Assembly: GCF_014189535.1 (NCBI RefSeq)
Contig: NZ_CP050308.1
Span: 1,178,001 to 1,242,000, forward strand
Length of the DNA: 64,000 bases
DNA from: Rhizobium lusitanum
GTDB taxonomy: Bacteria > Pseudomonadota > Alphaproteobacteria > Rhizobiales > Rhizobiaceae
Reading direction: 5' to 3'
The notes below the pieces were generated by a model. It saw nothing but the letters and a program-made list of their open reading frames with translations, ran no database searches and had not been told where the DNA came from. Shown piece after piece: positions 36,283 through 46,447 of the stretch. The stretch's first letter is position 1; the number at the start of each line of letters is the position of its first letter. The position numbers and the translations under genes were made by a program.

Positions 36283-38028
36283 TCAGTGGCTGTCGCGATT
36301 GTTCGGGATTTCCGATCCGCGCGCGCCAACCAGGAAGTCCAGATCGGCGCCGGTGTCGGCCTGCATGACGGTCTTGACGTAGAGGCCGCCGTAGCCACCG
36401 GCGAGCGGCTTGACCGGGGAAACCCAGGCAGCGCGGCGCTTCGCCATTTCCTCATCCGAGATCTCGAGCTGGATCGTGCGGGCTGGCACGTCGACCGAGA
36501 TCATGTCGCCATTCTGGACCAGCGCCAGAGGCCCGCCATCGGCGGCTTCAGGCGCGGTGTGCAGAATGACGGTGCCGTAGGCGGTGCCGGACATGCGCGC
36601 ATCGGAGATGCGGATCATGTCGGTGATCCCCTTCTTCAGCACCTTCGGCGGCAGGCCCATGTTGCCGACCTCGGCCATGCCCGGATAGCCCTTCGGACCG
36701 CAATATTTCAGCACCATGATGCAGTTCTCGTCGATGTCGAGATCATCGCGGTTGATGCGGGCGTGATAGTCCTCGATGCTTTCGAAGACGACGGCGCGGC
36801 CCTTGTGCTGCATCAGATGCGGCGAGGCTGCCGACGGCTTCAGGACAGCACCCTTCGGAGCCAGATTACCGCGCAGAACCGCGATGCCGCCCGATTGCGT
36901 CAGCGCCTTTTCGCGTGGGAGGATGACGTCATCATTGTAATTGACGACATCCTTGACGCCGTCCCAGATGCTTTCGCCGGTGACGGTGATCGCATCCTTG
37001 TGCAGCAGGCCCATCTCGCCGACCGCCTTGATGACGACGGGCAGACCGCCGGCATAATAGAACTCTTCCATCAAGTGCTTGCCGGAAGGCTGCAGGTTGA
37101 CGATGGTCGGAACTTCGCGGCCGAGGCGATCCCAGTCGTCAAGCGACAGATCGACGCCGATGCGGCCGGCAAGCGCCAGCAGATGCAACACGGCATTGGT
37201 CGAACCGCCGACCGCACCGTTGACGCGAATGGCGTTCTCGAAGGCTTCCTTGGTCAGGATGTCGGAAGGCTTCAGGTCTTCCTTGACCATGTCGACGATA
37301 CGACGGCCCGAAAGCTGCGAGATCACGCGACGACGGGCATCGACCGCCGGGATGGCGGCGTTGCCCGGCAGGGTCATGCCGAGGGCTTCGGCCATCGACG
37401 CCATGGTCGAGGCCGTGCCCATAGTCATACAGCTACCGGCCGAGCGGGCCATGCCCTGCTCCGCATCCATGAATTCTTCCAGCGACATCTCACCGGACTT
37501 GACCATTTCCGAGAACTGCCAGACAGCCGTACCGGAGCCGACGTCCTTGCCACGCCACTTGCCGTTGAGCATCGGGCCGCCGGAAACCAGAATGACCGGG
37601 ATATCGACCGAGGCAGCACCCATCAAAAGGCTCGGCGTGGTCTTGTCGCAGCCACCGAGCAGCACGACGCCATCGACCGGATTGCCGCGGATCGCCTCTT
37701 CGACGTCCATGGCCGCCAGGTTGCGGAACATCATCGCCGTCGGGCGCAGCGTGCTTTCGCCGACCGAGAACACCGGGAATTCGACCGGGAAACCACCAGC
37801 CTCGTAAACGCCGCGCTTCACGCGCTCTGCAAGGTCGCGCAGATGCGCGTTGCAGGGCGTCAGCTCCGACCAGGTATTACAGATGCCGATGATCGGACGG
37901 CCATCGAATGTGTCGGCCGGCAGGCCCTGGTTCTTCATCCAGGAGCGGTGCATGATCGCGTTCTTGCCGGTGCCGCCGAACCAGTCATAGGAGCGCAGTC
38001 TGCGCGGCCATTCAGCTTTCTTCTTCAT
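36283..38028 (-). CDS. sugar-acid dehydratase, probable L-arabinonate dehydratase (IlvD/Edd family)
   Basis: Dehydrates an aldonic acid such as L-arabinonate to 2-keto-3-deoxy-pentonate. The 581-residue protein closely follows Rhizobium L-arabinonate dehydratase: KKKAEWPRRLRS, NTWSELTPCNAHL (first cluster cysteine), LLGGCDKTTPSLLMGA (second cysteine), GSCMTMGTASTMASMAEALG (third cysteine), and DARMSGTAYGTVILH. The three cysteines indicate an [Fe-S] cluster enzyme. It sits at the end of the chvE-gguABC operon beside a semialdehyde dehydrogenase, consistent with the non-phosphorylative route. D-galactonate or D-fuconate specificity cannot be excluded. Confidence 0.88.
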   Translation of the reverse strand: MKKKAEWPRRLRSYDWFGGTGKNAIMHRSWMKNQGLPADTFDGRPIIGICNTWSELTPCNAHLRDLAERVKRGVYEAGGFPVEFPVFSVGESTLRPTAMMFRNLAAMDVEEAIRGNPVDGVVLLGGCDKTTPSLLMGAASVDIPVILVSGGPMLNGKWRGKDVGSGTAVWQFSEMVKSGEMSLEEFMDAEQGMARSAGSCMTMGTASTMASMAEALGMTLPGNAAIPAVDARRRVISQLSGRRIVDMVKEDLKPSDILTKEAFENAIRVNGAVGGSTNAVLHLLALAGRIGVDLSLDDWDRLGREVPTIVNLQPSGKHLMEEFYYAGGLPVVIKAVGEMGLLHKDAITVTGESIWDGVKDVVNYNDDVILPREKALTQSGGIAVLRGNLAPKGAVLKPSAASPHLMQHKGRAVVFESIEDYHARINRDDLDIDENCIMVLKYCGPKGYPGMAEVGNMGLPPKVLKKGITDMIRISDARMSGTAYGTVILHTAPEAADGGPLALVQNGDMISVDVPARTIQLEISDEEMAKRRAAWVSPVKPLAGGYGGLYVKTVMQADTGADLDFLVGARGSEIPNNRDSH

Positions 38029-38091
38029 AATCTCACTACCTTTTCCGTCGTCCAGGCCGCCTCGTACGAGCCCGGACCTTTAAATCGATGG

Positions 38092-39525
38092 TCAGGCCAG
38101 CGTGTAAGCCGTCTTGACCGTGGTGAAGAACTCGGCGGCATATTTGCCCTGCTCGCGCGAACCGAAGGACGAGCCCTTGCGGCCGCCGAACGGCACATGG
38201 AAATCGACGCCCGCCGTCGGCAGGTTGACCATCACCATGCCAGCTTCGGCATTGCGCTTGAAATGCGTCGCGTACTTCAGGCTGGTGGTGGCGATGCCAG
38301 AAGACAGGCCGAACGGCGTGTCGTTGGCAACGCTCAGCGCCTCTTCATAGTTCTTCACCCGGATAACCGAGGCGACAGGCCCGAAGATCTCTTCGCGGCT
38401 GATGCGCATCTGGTTCGTGGCTTCCGTGAACAGCGTCGGCTGCAGATAAAAGCCGGGCGTGTCGCGGCTAACGAGCTCGCCGCCGAAAGCGAGCTTGGCG
38501 CCTTCTTGGCGGCCGATCTCGATATAGTCCGTGTCGGTCTTCAACTGCTTGGCATCGACGACCGGGCCGATATGTGTGCCGGCCTTGGTGGCATTGTCGA
38601 CATTCAGCGTCTTCAGCTTCTCCGTCAGCGCCGCCACGAACTTGTCATGGATGCCTTCGGTGACGATCAGGCGCGACGACGCGGTGCAACGCTGGCCAGT
38701 CGAGAAGAAGGCCGAGTTGGCGGCGGCCTCGACGGCTACCGTCAGATCCGCATCGTCAAGCACGACCATCGGGTTCTTGCCACCCATTTCCAGCTGGTAC
38801 TTGCGACCATGCTCGACGGAGGATAGCGCCACGCGCTTGCCCGTGCCGACCGAGCCGGTAAAGGTGAGGCCCGACAGCACAGGGCTGTCCAGCATAGCCT
38901 GGCCGACGACCGAGCCCTTGCCCATGACGAGGTTCAGCACGCCCTTCGGCAGGCCGGCGCGGTGGAGAATATCGACGATCGCCCACGAGCAGCCAGGCAC
39001 GAGATCGGCGGGCTTGAAGACGATGGTGTTACCATAGCAAAGCGCCGGCGCGATCTTCCAGGCCGGAATGGCGATCGGGAAGTTCCAGGGCGTGATAATG
39101 CCGATGACGCCGAGCGGCTCGCGGGTGATCTCGACGCCGATGTTCGGACGCACGGAGGGAAGCACTTCGCCTGCAAGGCGCAGGGCCTCGCCGGCAAAGA
39201 AATCGAAGATCTGGGCGGCGCGGATCGTCTCGCCGATCGCCTCGGGCAAGGTCTTGCCTTCTTCGCGGGCGAGCAGCGCGCCGAGTTCGTCCTTGCGAGC
39301 GAGGATCTCGTCGCTGGTCTTCTTCAGGATGGAGTGACGCTCGAGAATGCCGGAACGCGACCATGCCGGAAACGCGGCCTTGGCGGCGGCGATGGCATCG
39401 GCAACGTCCTGGACGCTGGCGCTGGCATAGAGGCCGACGACCTCGTTGGTGTCAGACGGATTGATGTTTTCGGCGCCGGTCGTACCGGTCCATTCGCCGG
39501 CGATCAGATTCTGATGAATGGTCAT
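38092..39525 (-). CDS. aldehyde dehydrogenase, probable 2-oxoglutarate semialdehyde dehydrogenase
   Basis: NAD(P)-dependent oxidation of the pathway's semialdehyde to 2-oxoglutarate. The 477-residue protein has the family residues: TPWNFPIAIPAWKIAPAL, GSVGTGKRVA, LEMGGKNPMVVLDDADL (catalytic glutamate), FFSTGQRCTASSRLIV (catalytic cysteine) and EEIFGPVASVIRV. It lies 63 bp upstream of the dehydratase and 66 bp downstream of gguC on the same strand. Substrate assignment rests on this context; succinate- or glutarate-semialdehyde activity is an alternative. Confidence 0.87.
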   Translation of the reverse strand: MTIHQNLIAGEWTGTTGAENINPSDTNEVVGLYASASVQDVADAIAAAKAAFPAWSRSGILERHSILKKTSDEILARKDELGALLAREEGKTLPEAIGETIRAAQIFDFFAGEALRLAGEVLPSVRPNIGVEITREPLGVIGIITPWNFPIAIPAWKIAPALCYGNTIVFKPADLVPGCSWAIVDILHRAGLPKGVLNLVMGKGSVVGQAMLDSPVLSGLTFTGSVGTGKRVALSSVEHGRKYQLEMGGKNPMVVLDDADLTVAVEAAANSAFFSTGQRCTASSRLIVTEGIHDKFVAALTEKLKTLNVDNATKAGTHIGPVVDAKQLKTDTDYIEIGRQEGAKLAFGGELVSRDTPGFYLQPTLFTEATNQMRISREEIFGPVASVIRVKNYEEALSVANDTPFGLSSGIATTSLKYATHFKRNAEAGMVMVNLPTAGVDFHVPFGGRKGSSFGSREQGKYAAEFFTTVKTAYTLA

Positions 39526-39591
39526 GGCTTCATGCCTTCCTGGATCTTTTTGAAAACGACCGGCCGCACATGGGCAGCCGGCCTCGACGGA

Positions 39592-40590
39592 TTAAAGCTG
39601 GCGAACCGCCACAGTCTCCTCGGCGGCAACGGCAAGCGGATTGCGCAGCGGCAAACCGAATTCGGCGACTTCGATTTCAAAGACATCGCCCGCTTCCGGC
39701 TTGATGCCGTCGGCGAAAGACAGCGTAGCGGTGCCGAACATATGAACATGAACGTCGCCGGGAGCGCGGAACAGATCGTACTTGAAGTGATGATATTCAA
39801 GATTGGCGAAGGTATGCGACATGTTCGCCTCGCCCGACAGGAACGGCTTTTCGAAGATCACCTTGTCGCCGCGCTTGATGCGCGAGGAACCACGGATATC
39901 CTCAGGCGCCGCACCGATGCGGATTTCCGGACCGAAGCTTGCCGGACGCAGCTTGGAATGGGCGAGGTAGAGATAGTTGATCCGCTCGGTGACGTGGTCA
40001 GAAAATTCGTTGGAGAGCGCAAAGCCGATGCGGAACGGCGTACCGTCCTTGGCGATGACGTAAATGCCGGCCATTTCAGGCTCTTCGCCACCATCGAGCG
40101 CGAAGGATGGAGACACCAGTGCCGCGCCCGGAGCTACCGCGCCATAACCATTGCCTTTATAGAACCATTCGGGCTGCACGCCCTTCTCTCCAGCTTTCGG
40201 CTTGCCGCCCTCGATGCCCATCTTGAACATCTTCATGGAGTCGGTCAGCGTCTCTTCAGCCGCTTCGCTCGTCTTCTTGTGCATGGAATCGCGGGTCGCG
40301 GCAGAGCCGAGATGCGTGAGGCCAGTGCCGGTCAGATGCAGATGAGCGGCATCCGGATGGGTGATCGGCGACAGGAAACGACCGTCGGCATAAGCTTCTT
40401 CCAGATTAATCGTCTCGCCGAGGCCATGTGCTTCGATGACGGAGACAAGCGACTTGCCGCTATCGGCGGCTTCCAGTGCCAACGCGTAGACGCTGCCAGC
40501 ATTGACAACAGCCTTGGCGGCATCGCCCGGCCCATTGCGCACGGCGACAATGATCTCACCGTTCGAACCCTTGATCTGGGAAATCAGCAT
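39592..40590 (-). CDS. gguC: GguC, fumarylacetoacetase-fold (AraD1-type) protein
   Basis: A 332-residue protein of the FAH superfamily, named GguC in the Agrobacterium chvE-ggu locus and grouped with AraD1-type 2-keto-3-deoxy-L-arabinonate dehydratases. Features: LEEAYADGRFLSPITHPDAA (metal-site region), LTGTGLTHLGSAATRD, ALSNEFSDHVTERINYLYLAHSKLRP and GSSRIKRGDKVIF. It would supply the step between the sugar-acid dehydratase and the semialdehyde dehydrogenase, giving a complete route in this operon. Enzyme activity is inferred from family and neighbours. Confidence 0.88.
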   Translation of the reverse strand: MLISQIKGSNGEIIVAVRNGPGDAAKAVVNAGSVYALALEAADSGKSLVSVIEAHGLGETINLEEAYADGRFLSPITHPDAAHLHLTGTGLTHLGSAATRDSMHKKTSEAAEETLTDSMKMFKMGIEGGKPKAGEKGVQPEWFYKGNGYGAVAPGAALVSPSFALDGGEEPEMAGIYVIAKDGTPFRIGFALSNEFSDHVTERINYLYLAHSKLRPASFGPEIRIGAAPEDIRGSSRIKRGDKVIFEKPFLSGEANMSHTFANLEYHHFKYDLFRAPGDVHVHMFGTATLSFADGIKPEAGDVFEIEVAEFGLPLRNPLAVAAEETVAVRQL

Positions 40591-40636
40591 AGTTTCATCC
40601 TTTCCTAATAGACAGAGGCTGGATGCATTCCACCGC

Positions 40637-40659
40637 TCCGGCTCTCAGCGAGAGCCGGA
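40637..40659 (-). terminator. intercistronic hairpin between gguB and gguC
   Basis: TCCGGCTCT (40637-40645) pairs with AGAGCCGGA (40651-40659) across 5 bases. There is no T-run on the coding strand, so it is more likely an mRNA-processing or stabilising hairpin than a full terminator. Confidence 0.55.
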
Positions 40660-40706
40660 CTCTGTCATGGATTTGGTTTTAGATCGTCGGCTAAGCGCTT
40701 TAGCGA

Positions 40707-41915
40707 TCAGCCCTTGTTCTTATTGTAGACGTCGATGAAGACGGCGGTAAGCAACACCGCGCCCTTGATCATCTTCTGCGAATCCGTCTGGTAGCCGAGG
40801 ATCGACATGCCCTGGTTCAGAACACCCATGATCAGGGCGCCGATCACCGCGCCGGTCACCTTGCCGACGCCGCCCGAAGCGGAAGCGCCACCAATGAAAC
40901 AGGCCGCGATGACGTCGAGTTCCAGGCCGTCGCCGCCCTTGGCGGTCGCTGAATTCAGACGCGTCGCAACGATGATGCCGGCGATGCTGGCAAGCATGCC
41001 CATGTTCACGAAAGTATAGAAGGTCAGGCGCCGGGTATCGATACCGGAAAGCTTGGTCGCCTTCTCGTTGCCACCCATCGCATAGATGCGGCGGCCGATC
41101 GTCGTCCGCTGGGTCACGAAGGCATAGATTGCGATCAGCACCAGCATGACGATCAGGACGTTGGGCAGGCCCTTGGCGGAGGAAATCTGATAGCCGAGGA
41201 ACAGGGTCGCTGCAAAAAGCAACAGGTTCTGCCCAAGGAAAAAGCCCATCGGCTCGACATCAATGCCATGCTTTTCATTTACCTGACGACGACGCCAAGA
41301 CAGGAAGAACATCACAATCGGTATGGCGACAGTCAGAAGGATCGATGTTCCATGGATACCGGCGATGTCGAAAAAGTCCGGAAGGAAGCCGGTCGCCATG
41401 ATCTGGAAAGCCGGCGGGAACGGGCCGATGCTGCTGCCGCTGCCGGTCATGTTGATGATCGCATAGGTCAATCCGCGAAACACCAGCATGCCCGAAAGGG
41501 TCACGATGAACGAGGGAATGCGATGATATGCGACGAAATAGCCATGCCAGGCACCAACAAGGGCACCCATCGCCAGGCAGATAATCGTCGCGAGAACCAG
41601 ATTCACCTGCCACTGCACGACAAGGACGGCGGCGACAGCGCCGACGAAACCGACGACGGAACCGACCGACAGGTCGATATGGCCGGCCACGATGATCAGC
41701 AGCATGCCGAGCGCCATCACGACGATGAACGAATTCTGCAGCACGAGATTGGTCAGGTTCAGCGGCCTGAACAGGACGCCACCGGTAACGATCTGGAAGA
41801 AGACCATGATGGCGACAAGCGCGATCAGCATGCCGTATTCACGGATATTATTGCGGAAGTAGTCGCCGATCGAGACGACGCTGGGGCCTTCTTTGCTTGG
41901 GCTGGCCGTAGTCAT
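40707..41915 (-). CDS. gguB: GguB, sugar ABC transporter permease
   Basis: Membrane permease of the ribose/galactose-type importer (402 residues, about ten helices). MLLIIVAGHIDLSVGSVVGFVGAVAA carries the family signature GHIDLSVGS; the second half has YAMGGNEKATKLSGIDTRRL (coupling region) and LDVIAACFIGGASASGGVGKV. Its ATG overlaps the gguA stop by one base (TAATG), so translation is coupled. It works with GguA and the binding protein ChvE. Confidence 0.94.
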   Translation of the reverse strand: MTTASPSKEGPSVVSIGDYFRNNIREYGMLIALVAIMVFFQIVTGGVLFRPLNLTNLVLQNSFIVVMALGMLLIIVAGHIDLSVGSVVGFVGAVAAVLVVQWQVNLVLATIICLAMGALVGAWHGYFVAYHRIPSFIVTLSGMLVFRGLTYAIINMTGSGSSIGPFPPAFQIMATGFLPDFFDIAGIHGTSILLTVAIPIVMFFLSWRRRQVNEKHGIDVEPMGFFLGQNLLLFAATLFLGYQISSAKGLPNVLIVMLVLIAIYAFVTQRTTIGRRIYAMGGNEKATKLSGIDTRRLTFYTFVNMGMLASIAGIIVATRLNSATAKGGDGLELDVIAACFIGGASASGGVGKVTGAVIGALIMGVLNQGMSILGYQTDSQKMIKGAVLLTAVFIDVYNKNKG

Positions 41916-43450
41916 TAGTGCTTCTCCCCTGAACGCATGATAGCGCGCATGATGGTTTCCTGGCTCGCCTCTCCCTTCGGCAATTCAGCGACGATCCGGC
42001 CTTCGTTCATGACATAGATGCGGTCGCAGGTGCCGAGGAGTTCGGGCATTTCCGATGAGATCATCAGAACGCCTTTCCCGTCGGCGGCAAGCTGGTTGAT
42101 GATGGAATAGATTTCGTATTTAGCGCCGACGTCGATGCCTCGCGTCGGCTCGTCGAGGATAAGCACCTCCGGATCGGAGAACAGCCATTTCGACAGAACA
42201 ACCTTCTGCTGGTTGCCGCCGGAAAGGTTGACCGCCTCCTGAAATACGCCCGAAGAGCGGATACGCAGCTTCGAGCGGAAATTGGTAGCAACCTGAAGCT
42301 CGCGGACATCGTCGATGACCGTCGCCTTGGAAACGCCCATGAGATTGGCGAGCGTCGTATTGTGCAGAATGCTTTCGGTCAGCACCAGGCCGAGCTGCTT
42401 GCGGTCTTCGGTGACATAGGCAAGCCCGGCGTCGATGGCGCGGCGCACCGTGCTGACATCCACCGGCTTGCCGTCGATAAGCACCTCGCCGCTAATCTTG
42501 TGGCCGTAGGATTTGCCGAAGACGCTCATGGCGAATTCGGTACGACCGGCACCCATCAGGCCGGCAATGCCGACCACTTCGCCCTTGCGGACGTTGACGT
42601 TGATATCGTGTAGCACCTGACGATCGCGATGCTGCTGATGGAAGGCATTCCAATTCTTGACTTCGAGGATCGTCTCGCCGATCGGCACCGAGCGCGGCGG
42701 ATATCGGTCTGCGAGTTCGCGACCGACCATATTGCGAATGATGATATCTTCGCTGATCTCTTCTTCATGACAGTTCAGCGTCTTCACTGCCATACCGTCA
42801 CGCAGCACCGTGATCTCGTCGGCCACCTTGCGCACTTCGTTGAGCTTGTGCGTGATGATGATCGAGGTGATACCCTGATTGCGGAACTCCATCAGCAGAT
42901 TGAGCAGCGCGTCCGAGTCGCTTTCGTTGAGGGAAGCGGTCGGCTCGTCGAGGATGAGAAGCTTCACGCTCTTCGACAGGGCCTTGGCGATCTCGACGAG
43001 CTGCTGCTTGCCGACACCGATATCGGTCACGAGCGTGCTCGGAGATTCCTTGAGGCCGACCTTGGCGAGGAGCTGCTTGGTGCGGCCGAAAGTTTCCTGC
43101 CAGTTGATCACGCCCTTGGCGGCGACCTCATTGCCCAGGAAGATGTTTTCGGCAATCGACAGGAGCGGGACAAGCGCCAGTTCCTGGTGGATGATGATGA
43201 TGCCGATTTCTTCAGAGTCCTTGATGGTCTTGAACTGACGCACCTGGCCGTCATAATAGATATCGCCATCATAGCTGCCGGCCGGATAGACGCCGGAGAG
43301 CACCTTCATCAGGGTGGACTTGCCTGCCCCGTTTTCGCCCACCAAAGCGTGGATCTCGCCCTGACGGACCTTCAGATTGACATTTTCCAAAGCGTTCACA
43401 CCGGGGAACGATTTGGTGATGGTCCGCATTTCGAGGATTATATTGTCCAT
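41915..43450 (-). CDS. gguA: GguA, sugar ABC transporter ATPase (double NBD)
   Basis: A 511-residue ATPase with two fused nucleotide-binding domains. First domain: [18 protein letters not shown] (Walker A), IDIVKQ region [28 protein letters not shown] (Walker B). Second domain: [16 protein letters not shown] (degenerate Walker A, as usual for this class), [15 protein letters not shown] and [17 protein letters not shown] 43450 ([18 protein letters not shown]) is the chosen start; the frame is open 7 codons further. Energises uptake with GguB and ChvE. Confidence 0.94.
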   Translation of the reverse strand: MDNIILEMRTITKSFPGVNALENVNLKVRQGEIHALVGENGAGKSTLMKVLSGVYPAGSYDGDIYYDGQVRQFKTIKDSEEIGIIIIHQELALVPLLSIAENIFLGNEVAAKGVINWQETFGRTKQLLAKVGLKESPSTLVTDIGVGKQQLVEIAKALSKSVKLLILDEPTASLNESDSDALLNLLMEFRNQGITSIIITHKLNEVRKVADEITVLRDGMAVKTLNCHEEEISEDIIIRNMVGRELADRYPPRSVPIGETILEVKNWNAFHQQHRDRQVLHDINVNVRKGEVVGIAGLMGAGRTEFAMSVFGKSYGHKISGEVLIDGKPVDVSTVRRAIDAGLAYVTEDRKQLGLVLTESILHNTTLANLMGVSKATVIDDVRELQVATNFRSKLRIRSSGVFQEAVNLSGGNQQKVVLSKWLFSDPEVLILDEPTRGIDVGAKYEIYSIINQLAADGKGVLMISSEMPELLGTCDRIYVMNEGRIVAELPKGEASQETIMRAIMRSGEKH

Positions 43451-43511
43451 TTTTTGTATCCAACGCCGCAACCGAACATAACAGACCGAGCGACTGTCTT
43501 AAATATCAGAG

Positions 43512-43539
43512 TCAGGGCCCGTCTTGCGGCGGGCCCTGA
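43512..43539 (-). terminator. hairpin between chvE and gguA
   Basis: TCAGGGCCCG (43512-43521) pairs perfectly with CGGGCCCTGA (43530-43539) over an 8-base loop, 17 bp after the chvE stop. No T-run follows on the minus strand, so it probably allows partial read-through and protects the chvE message, giving more binding protein than permease. Confidence 0.65.
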
Positions 43540-43556
43540 TCGGTAAATCAAAAAGA

Positions 43557-44621
43557 CTACTTCAGCTGGTCGGCCTTGTAGTAGCCGCCCTCGACGAGAA
43601 CCTTCTCATAGTTGGTCTTGTCCACTGCGACCGGGGTCAGCAGGTAGGACGGAACAACCTTGACACCGTTGTCGTAGGTCTTGGTGTCGGTGACTTCCGG
43701 CGTCTTGCCTTCCATCAGAGCATTGACCATGTTGACAGTAACCTTTGCGAGGTCACGGGTGTCCTTGAAGATCGTGGAGTGCTGCTCGCCAGCGATGATG
43801 GACTTGACCGACGGAATTTCGGAGTCCTGACCGGTAACGATCGGGAGCTTCTGGTCGCCGGTGCCGTAGCCAACGCCCTTGAGCGAAGACAGGATGCCGA
43901 TGGAAAGACCATCATAAGGAGACAGAACAGCATCGACGTGCGCATCGGTGTAGTAAGCCGAAAGCAGGTTGTCCATGCGGGCCTGAGCCGTTGCCGGGTC
44001 CCAACGCAGCGTGCCGACCTTGTCCATGCCCTGCTGGCCGGACTTCACGACCAGCTTGCCGCTGTCGATGTAAGGCTTGAGGACAGACATTGCGCCATCA
44101 TAGAAGAAGAAGGCGTTGTTGTCGTCCGGCGAACCGCCGAAGAGTTCGATGTTGAACGGGCCCTTGCCGTCCTTGAGGCCGAGGCCGTCAACGATCGAGC
44201 CAGCCTGAAGAACGCCAACCTTGAAGTTGTCGAACGTAGCGTAGTAGTCGACATTGCCGCTGTTGCGGATCAGGCGGTCATAAGCGATGACCTTGATACC
44301 GGCATCATGAGCCTTCTGCAGAACGTCGGACAGCGTCGTGCCATCGATCGCAGCGATAACGAGAACCTTGTCACCCTTGGTGACCATGTTCTCGACCTGC
44401 GAGAGCTGGTTCGGAATATCGTCGTCGCCGTACTGAAGGTCAGTGCCATAGCCAGCAGCCTGGAGCTGCTTGACGATGTTGTTGCCGTCATCGATCCAGC
44501 GCGCCGAAGCCTTGGTCGGCATAGCGATACCGACGGTGCCCTTGTCTGCCGCGAAGGCAGGCGCCACAAACATAGCGACGCCGATAGCAGCGGCGGCCGT
44601 CAATGAGATAATGGACTTCAT
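43557..44621 (-). CDS. chvE: ChvE, periplasmic sugar-binding protein
   Basis: Periplasmic binding protein for galactose, arabinose, xylose and related sugars; in Agrobacterium it also presents sugars to the VirA sensor. The 354-residue precursor has a signal peptide ([20 protein letters not shown], cut after PAFA) and the mature start [21 protein letters not shown]. Sugar-contact segments [42 protein letters not shown] and [11 protein letters not shown] are recognisable. ATG 44621 follows a purine-rich GGGAGAG. It heads the operon, and its promoter faces gbpR. Confidence 0.95.
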   Translation of the reverse strand: MKSIISLTAAAAIGVAMFVAPAFAADKGTVGIAMPTKASARWIDDGNNIVKQLQAAGYGTDLQYGDDDIPNQLSQVENMVTKGDKVLVIAAIDGTTLSDVLQKAHDAGIKVIAYDRLIRNSGNVDYYATFDNFKVGVLQAGSIVDGLGLKDGKGPFNIELFGGSPDDNNAFFFYDGAMSVLKPYIDSGKLVVKSGQQGMDKVGTLRWDPATAQARMDNLLSAYYTDAHVDAVLSPYDGLSIGILSSLKGVGYGTGDQKLPIVTGQDSEIPSVKSIIAGEQHSTIFKDTRDLAKVTVNMVNALMEGKTPEVTDTKTYDNGVKVVPSYLLTPVAVDKTNYEKVLVEGGYYKADQLK

Positions 44622-44785
44622 TACTCTCTCCCTTGTTTTAATAATGCGACGGACAAAAAATGCCCGCCCGAAACTGCGGCAGGTTCCGTAGAAGGAACGG
44701 TTACTTCTGGTTGTGAGAAACGAAGTAGAACTCCTCCACGCTCTCACGTGCATGAGCTGCACCCGGCGCACGCTGGGCAAATTCG

Positions 44786-44797
44786 TACGATTTCGTA
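44786..44797. promoter_or_regulatory. palindrome in the chvE/gbpR promoter region
   Basis: TACGA-TT-TCGTA is a perfect 12-bp palindrome between the divergent chvE and gbpR genes. It may be one half of a GbpR regulatory region together with the dyad at 44828-44845. Confidence 0.4.
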
Positions 44798-44827
44798 TAA
44801 CTGTCAAATAGAATAACTGGCAAAACA

Positions 44828-44845
44828 TATACCCGATTTGGTATA
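44828..44845. promoter_or_regulatory. GbpR operator candidate
   Basis: TATACCCGATTTGGTATA is a perfect dyad (TATACC, 6-base spacer, GGTATA) centred 49 bp before the gbpR start. It has LysR-type symmetry, and GATTT also occurs in the palindrome at 44786. GbpR is the likely binder because it is known to control chvE in Agrobacterium, but binding is inferred. Confidence 0.5.
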
Positions 44846-44885
44846 ATGTTAAAAAATAGTACTTTTTTGCCGGAGAAAGGGAAAT

Positions 44886-45902
44886 TTGGCCGCCATGGAG
44901 AAAATATATAACGATTATTCAAGCGAAGGCATCGAGATTCACTCGGACAGTTTTCGCGATGACACCCTGCTCCGAGCCGGTTTGAAACTCAATCACCTGC
45001 GCATGATCGTGACGATCGAGGATCATGGGCAAATTTCCGCCGCCGCCGAGTCCATGAATATGTCACAACCTGCGGCTTCGCGCATGCTCTCAGAAATGGA
45101 GTCCATTGTCAAAAGTCCGCTTTACGAGCGGGTCGCTCGCGGCGTTGTGCTGACGCCTTTCGGCATGGCGCTCGCCAAGCGGGCGCGCAAGATCCTACTT
45201 GAATTGCGCGAGGCGAGCCGCGAGATCGGCGAGCTTAGAACCGGCAAGGGCGGCTCGGTCTTTCTGGGCGCCGTCACCGCCCCGGCAATCAGTCTCGTCG
45301 TGCCGGCGATTCAGCGCGTGACGCGTGCCTATCCCGGCATCGAAATCAATATCGAGGTCGAAAACAGCAATGTGCTGGCGCGCGAACTGCTTGCCGCCCG
45401 CCATGACTTCATTATCAGCCGCATTCCGGATGAACTCAATCCGCGCCTGTTCACCTCCCACGAGATCGGCGTCGAGAAAGCCTGCCTCGTGGTCCGCAAC
45501 GGTCATCCCCTATTAAAGAAAGGGGTCGCCAGCCTTGAGGACTTGCCCGGCTACGATTGGGTGTTCCAGCCACCCGGCACGATGCTCCGTCGCAAGGTAG
45601 AGGATATCTTCATCACCGCCGGCGTCCCCCTGCCGGAAAACATCGTCAATACGTCCTCGCTGCTCCTGACCCTCGCCGTCGTCTGCAGAACGGACGCCAT
45701 CGCCCCGATCGCGCTCGACATGGCGCAATTCGTCTGCGGGCAGACATCGAAGGCCGGCGAATCCTGCATCTTGCCGATCGACTTCGAGCTTGAAGTGAAG
45801 CCCTACAGCCTGATCACAGCCCGCGAACGCGCGATGCCGCCAAGCGCCCGGTTGCTGCATGACATGATCCTGGAGGAAAGCCGAAACCTCCATCTGGCAT
45901 AA
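44886..45902 (+). CDS. gbpR: GbpR, LysR-type regulator of chvE
   Basis: LysR-family protein encoded divergently from chvE, the position of gbpR in Agrobacterium. The 338-residue protein has an N-terminal extension of ~30 residues ([16 protein letters not shown]), a helix-turn-helix ([36 protein letters not shown]) and a sensing domain with [23 protein letters not shown] 44886 is used since AAGG lies 5 bases upstream; ATG 44895 is a close alternative. It probably tunes chvE expression in response to sugar. Confidence 0.88.
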   Translation: MAAMEKIYNDYSSEGIEIHSDSFRDDTLLRAGLKLNHLRMIVTIEDHGQISAAAESMNMSQPAASRMLSEMESIVKSPLYERVARGVVLTPFGMALAKRARKILLELREASREIGELRTGKGGSVFLGAVTAPAISLVVPAIQRVTRAYPGIEINIEVENSNVLARELLAARHDFIISRIPDELNPRLFTSHEIGVEKACLVVRNGHPLLKKGVASLEDLPGYDWVFQPPGTMLRRKVEDIFITAGVPLPENIVNTSSLLLTLAVVCRTDAIAPIALDMAQFVCGQTSKAGESCILPIDFELEVKPYSLITARERAMPPSARLLHDMILEESRNLHLA

Positions 45903-45979
45903 GCCCACCCATGGTCAGCCACCAGCCATAAGCTCCGCACCAACTTGCGCGCCTATCCAGGATACCTCTGGAGGCAGAC

Positions 45980-46447
45980 ATGTTATTCGGGCAATCACTG
46001 TTTCAATCCGTCCTCGATCGTCTCGACACGGAAGATGAGAAGTCAGCAAAGGATGAGGCGGCGCATCGTATCCGCGGTCTCAACGTCAGCTTTGTCGCGA
46101 CCGTTCTCGGGGGTGAGACAGCCGCCTCCTCTCGCCCCGATGACGCCTATATCGACAATCTCGGCAATGAAATCCCCTCGCCCGAGCCGCTGCCTGAGCC
46201 CGAACCGAAAGAACCGGAGCCACCCGTCATGCCGGATCACCTTGCCCGGACGTCTCGGGAAGAGGTGATCGCGGATCTGGCAATCTCCCCGCAAAGCACG
46301 CTGCAATCTCTCCACGAGAAACGCCGCGCCTTTGCCAAAGCCAATCATCCAGACAGTGTTGCCCCGCCCTTTCGCGAGCAGGCGACCATGCGCATGATGA
46401 TCGCCAATCAACTGATCGACGAGGCCCTGCGACGTCTGGCGCGATAG
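45980..46447 (+). CDS. J-domain-like protein with C-terminal HPD motif
   Basis: A 155-residue cytoplasmic protein. The N-terminal half is acidic with a Pro/Glu linker (PSPEPLPEPEPKEPEPP, residues 67-83). The C-terminal ~55 residues resemble a DnaJ domain: SREEVIADLAISPQSTLQSL, then LHEKRRAFAKANHPDSV with H123-P124-D125, and a final helix TMRMMIANQLIDEALRRLA. The HPD tripeptide is what stimulates Hsp70 ATPase in J-proteins, so a DnaK co-chaperone role is possible. GGAGG precedes the ATG. The stop abuts that of the convergent small membrane protein. Confidence 0.75.
   Translation: MLFGQSLFQSVLDRLDTEDEKSAKDEAAHRIRGLNVSFVATVLGGETAASSRPDDAYIDNLGNEIPSPEPLPEPEPKEPEPPVMPDHLARTSREEVIADLAISPQSTLQSLHEKRRAFAKANHPDSVAPPFREQATMRMMIANQLIDEALRRLAR

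Noticed and set aside
36286..38826. 846-residue plus-strand frame opposite the dehydratase and aldehyde dehydrogenase
   Set aside because: Antisense shadow spanning two conserved enzymes and their gap; composition (His/Arg/Asp rich) is artificial.
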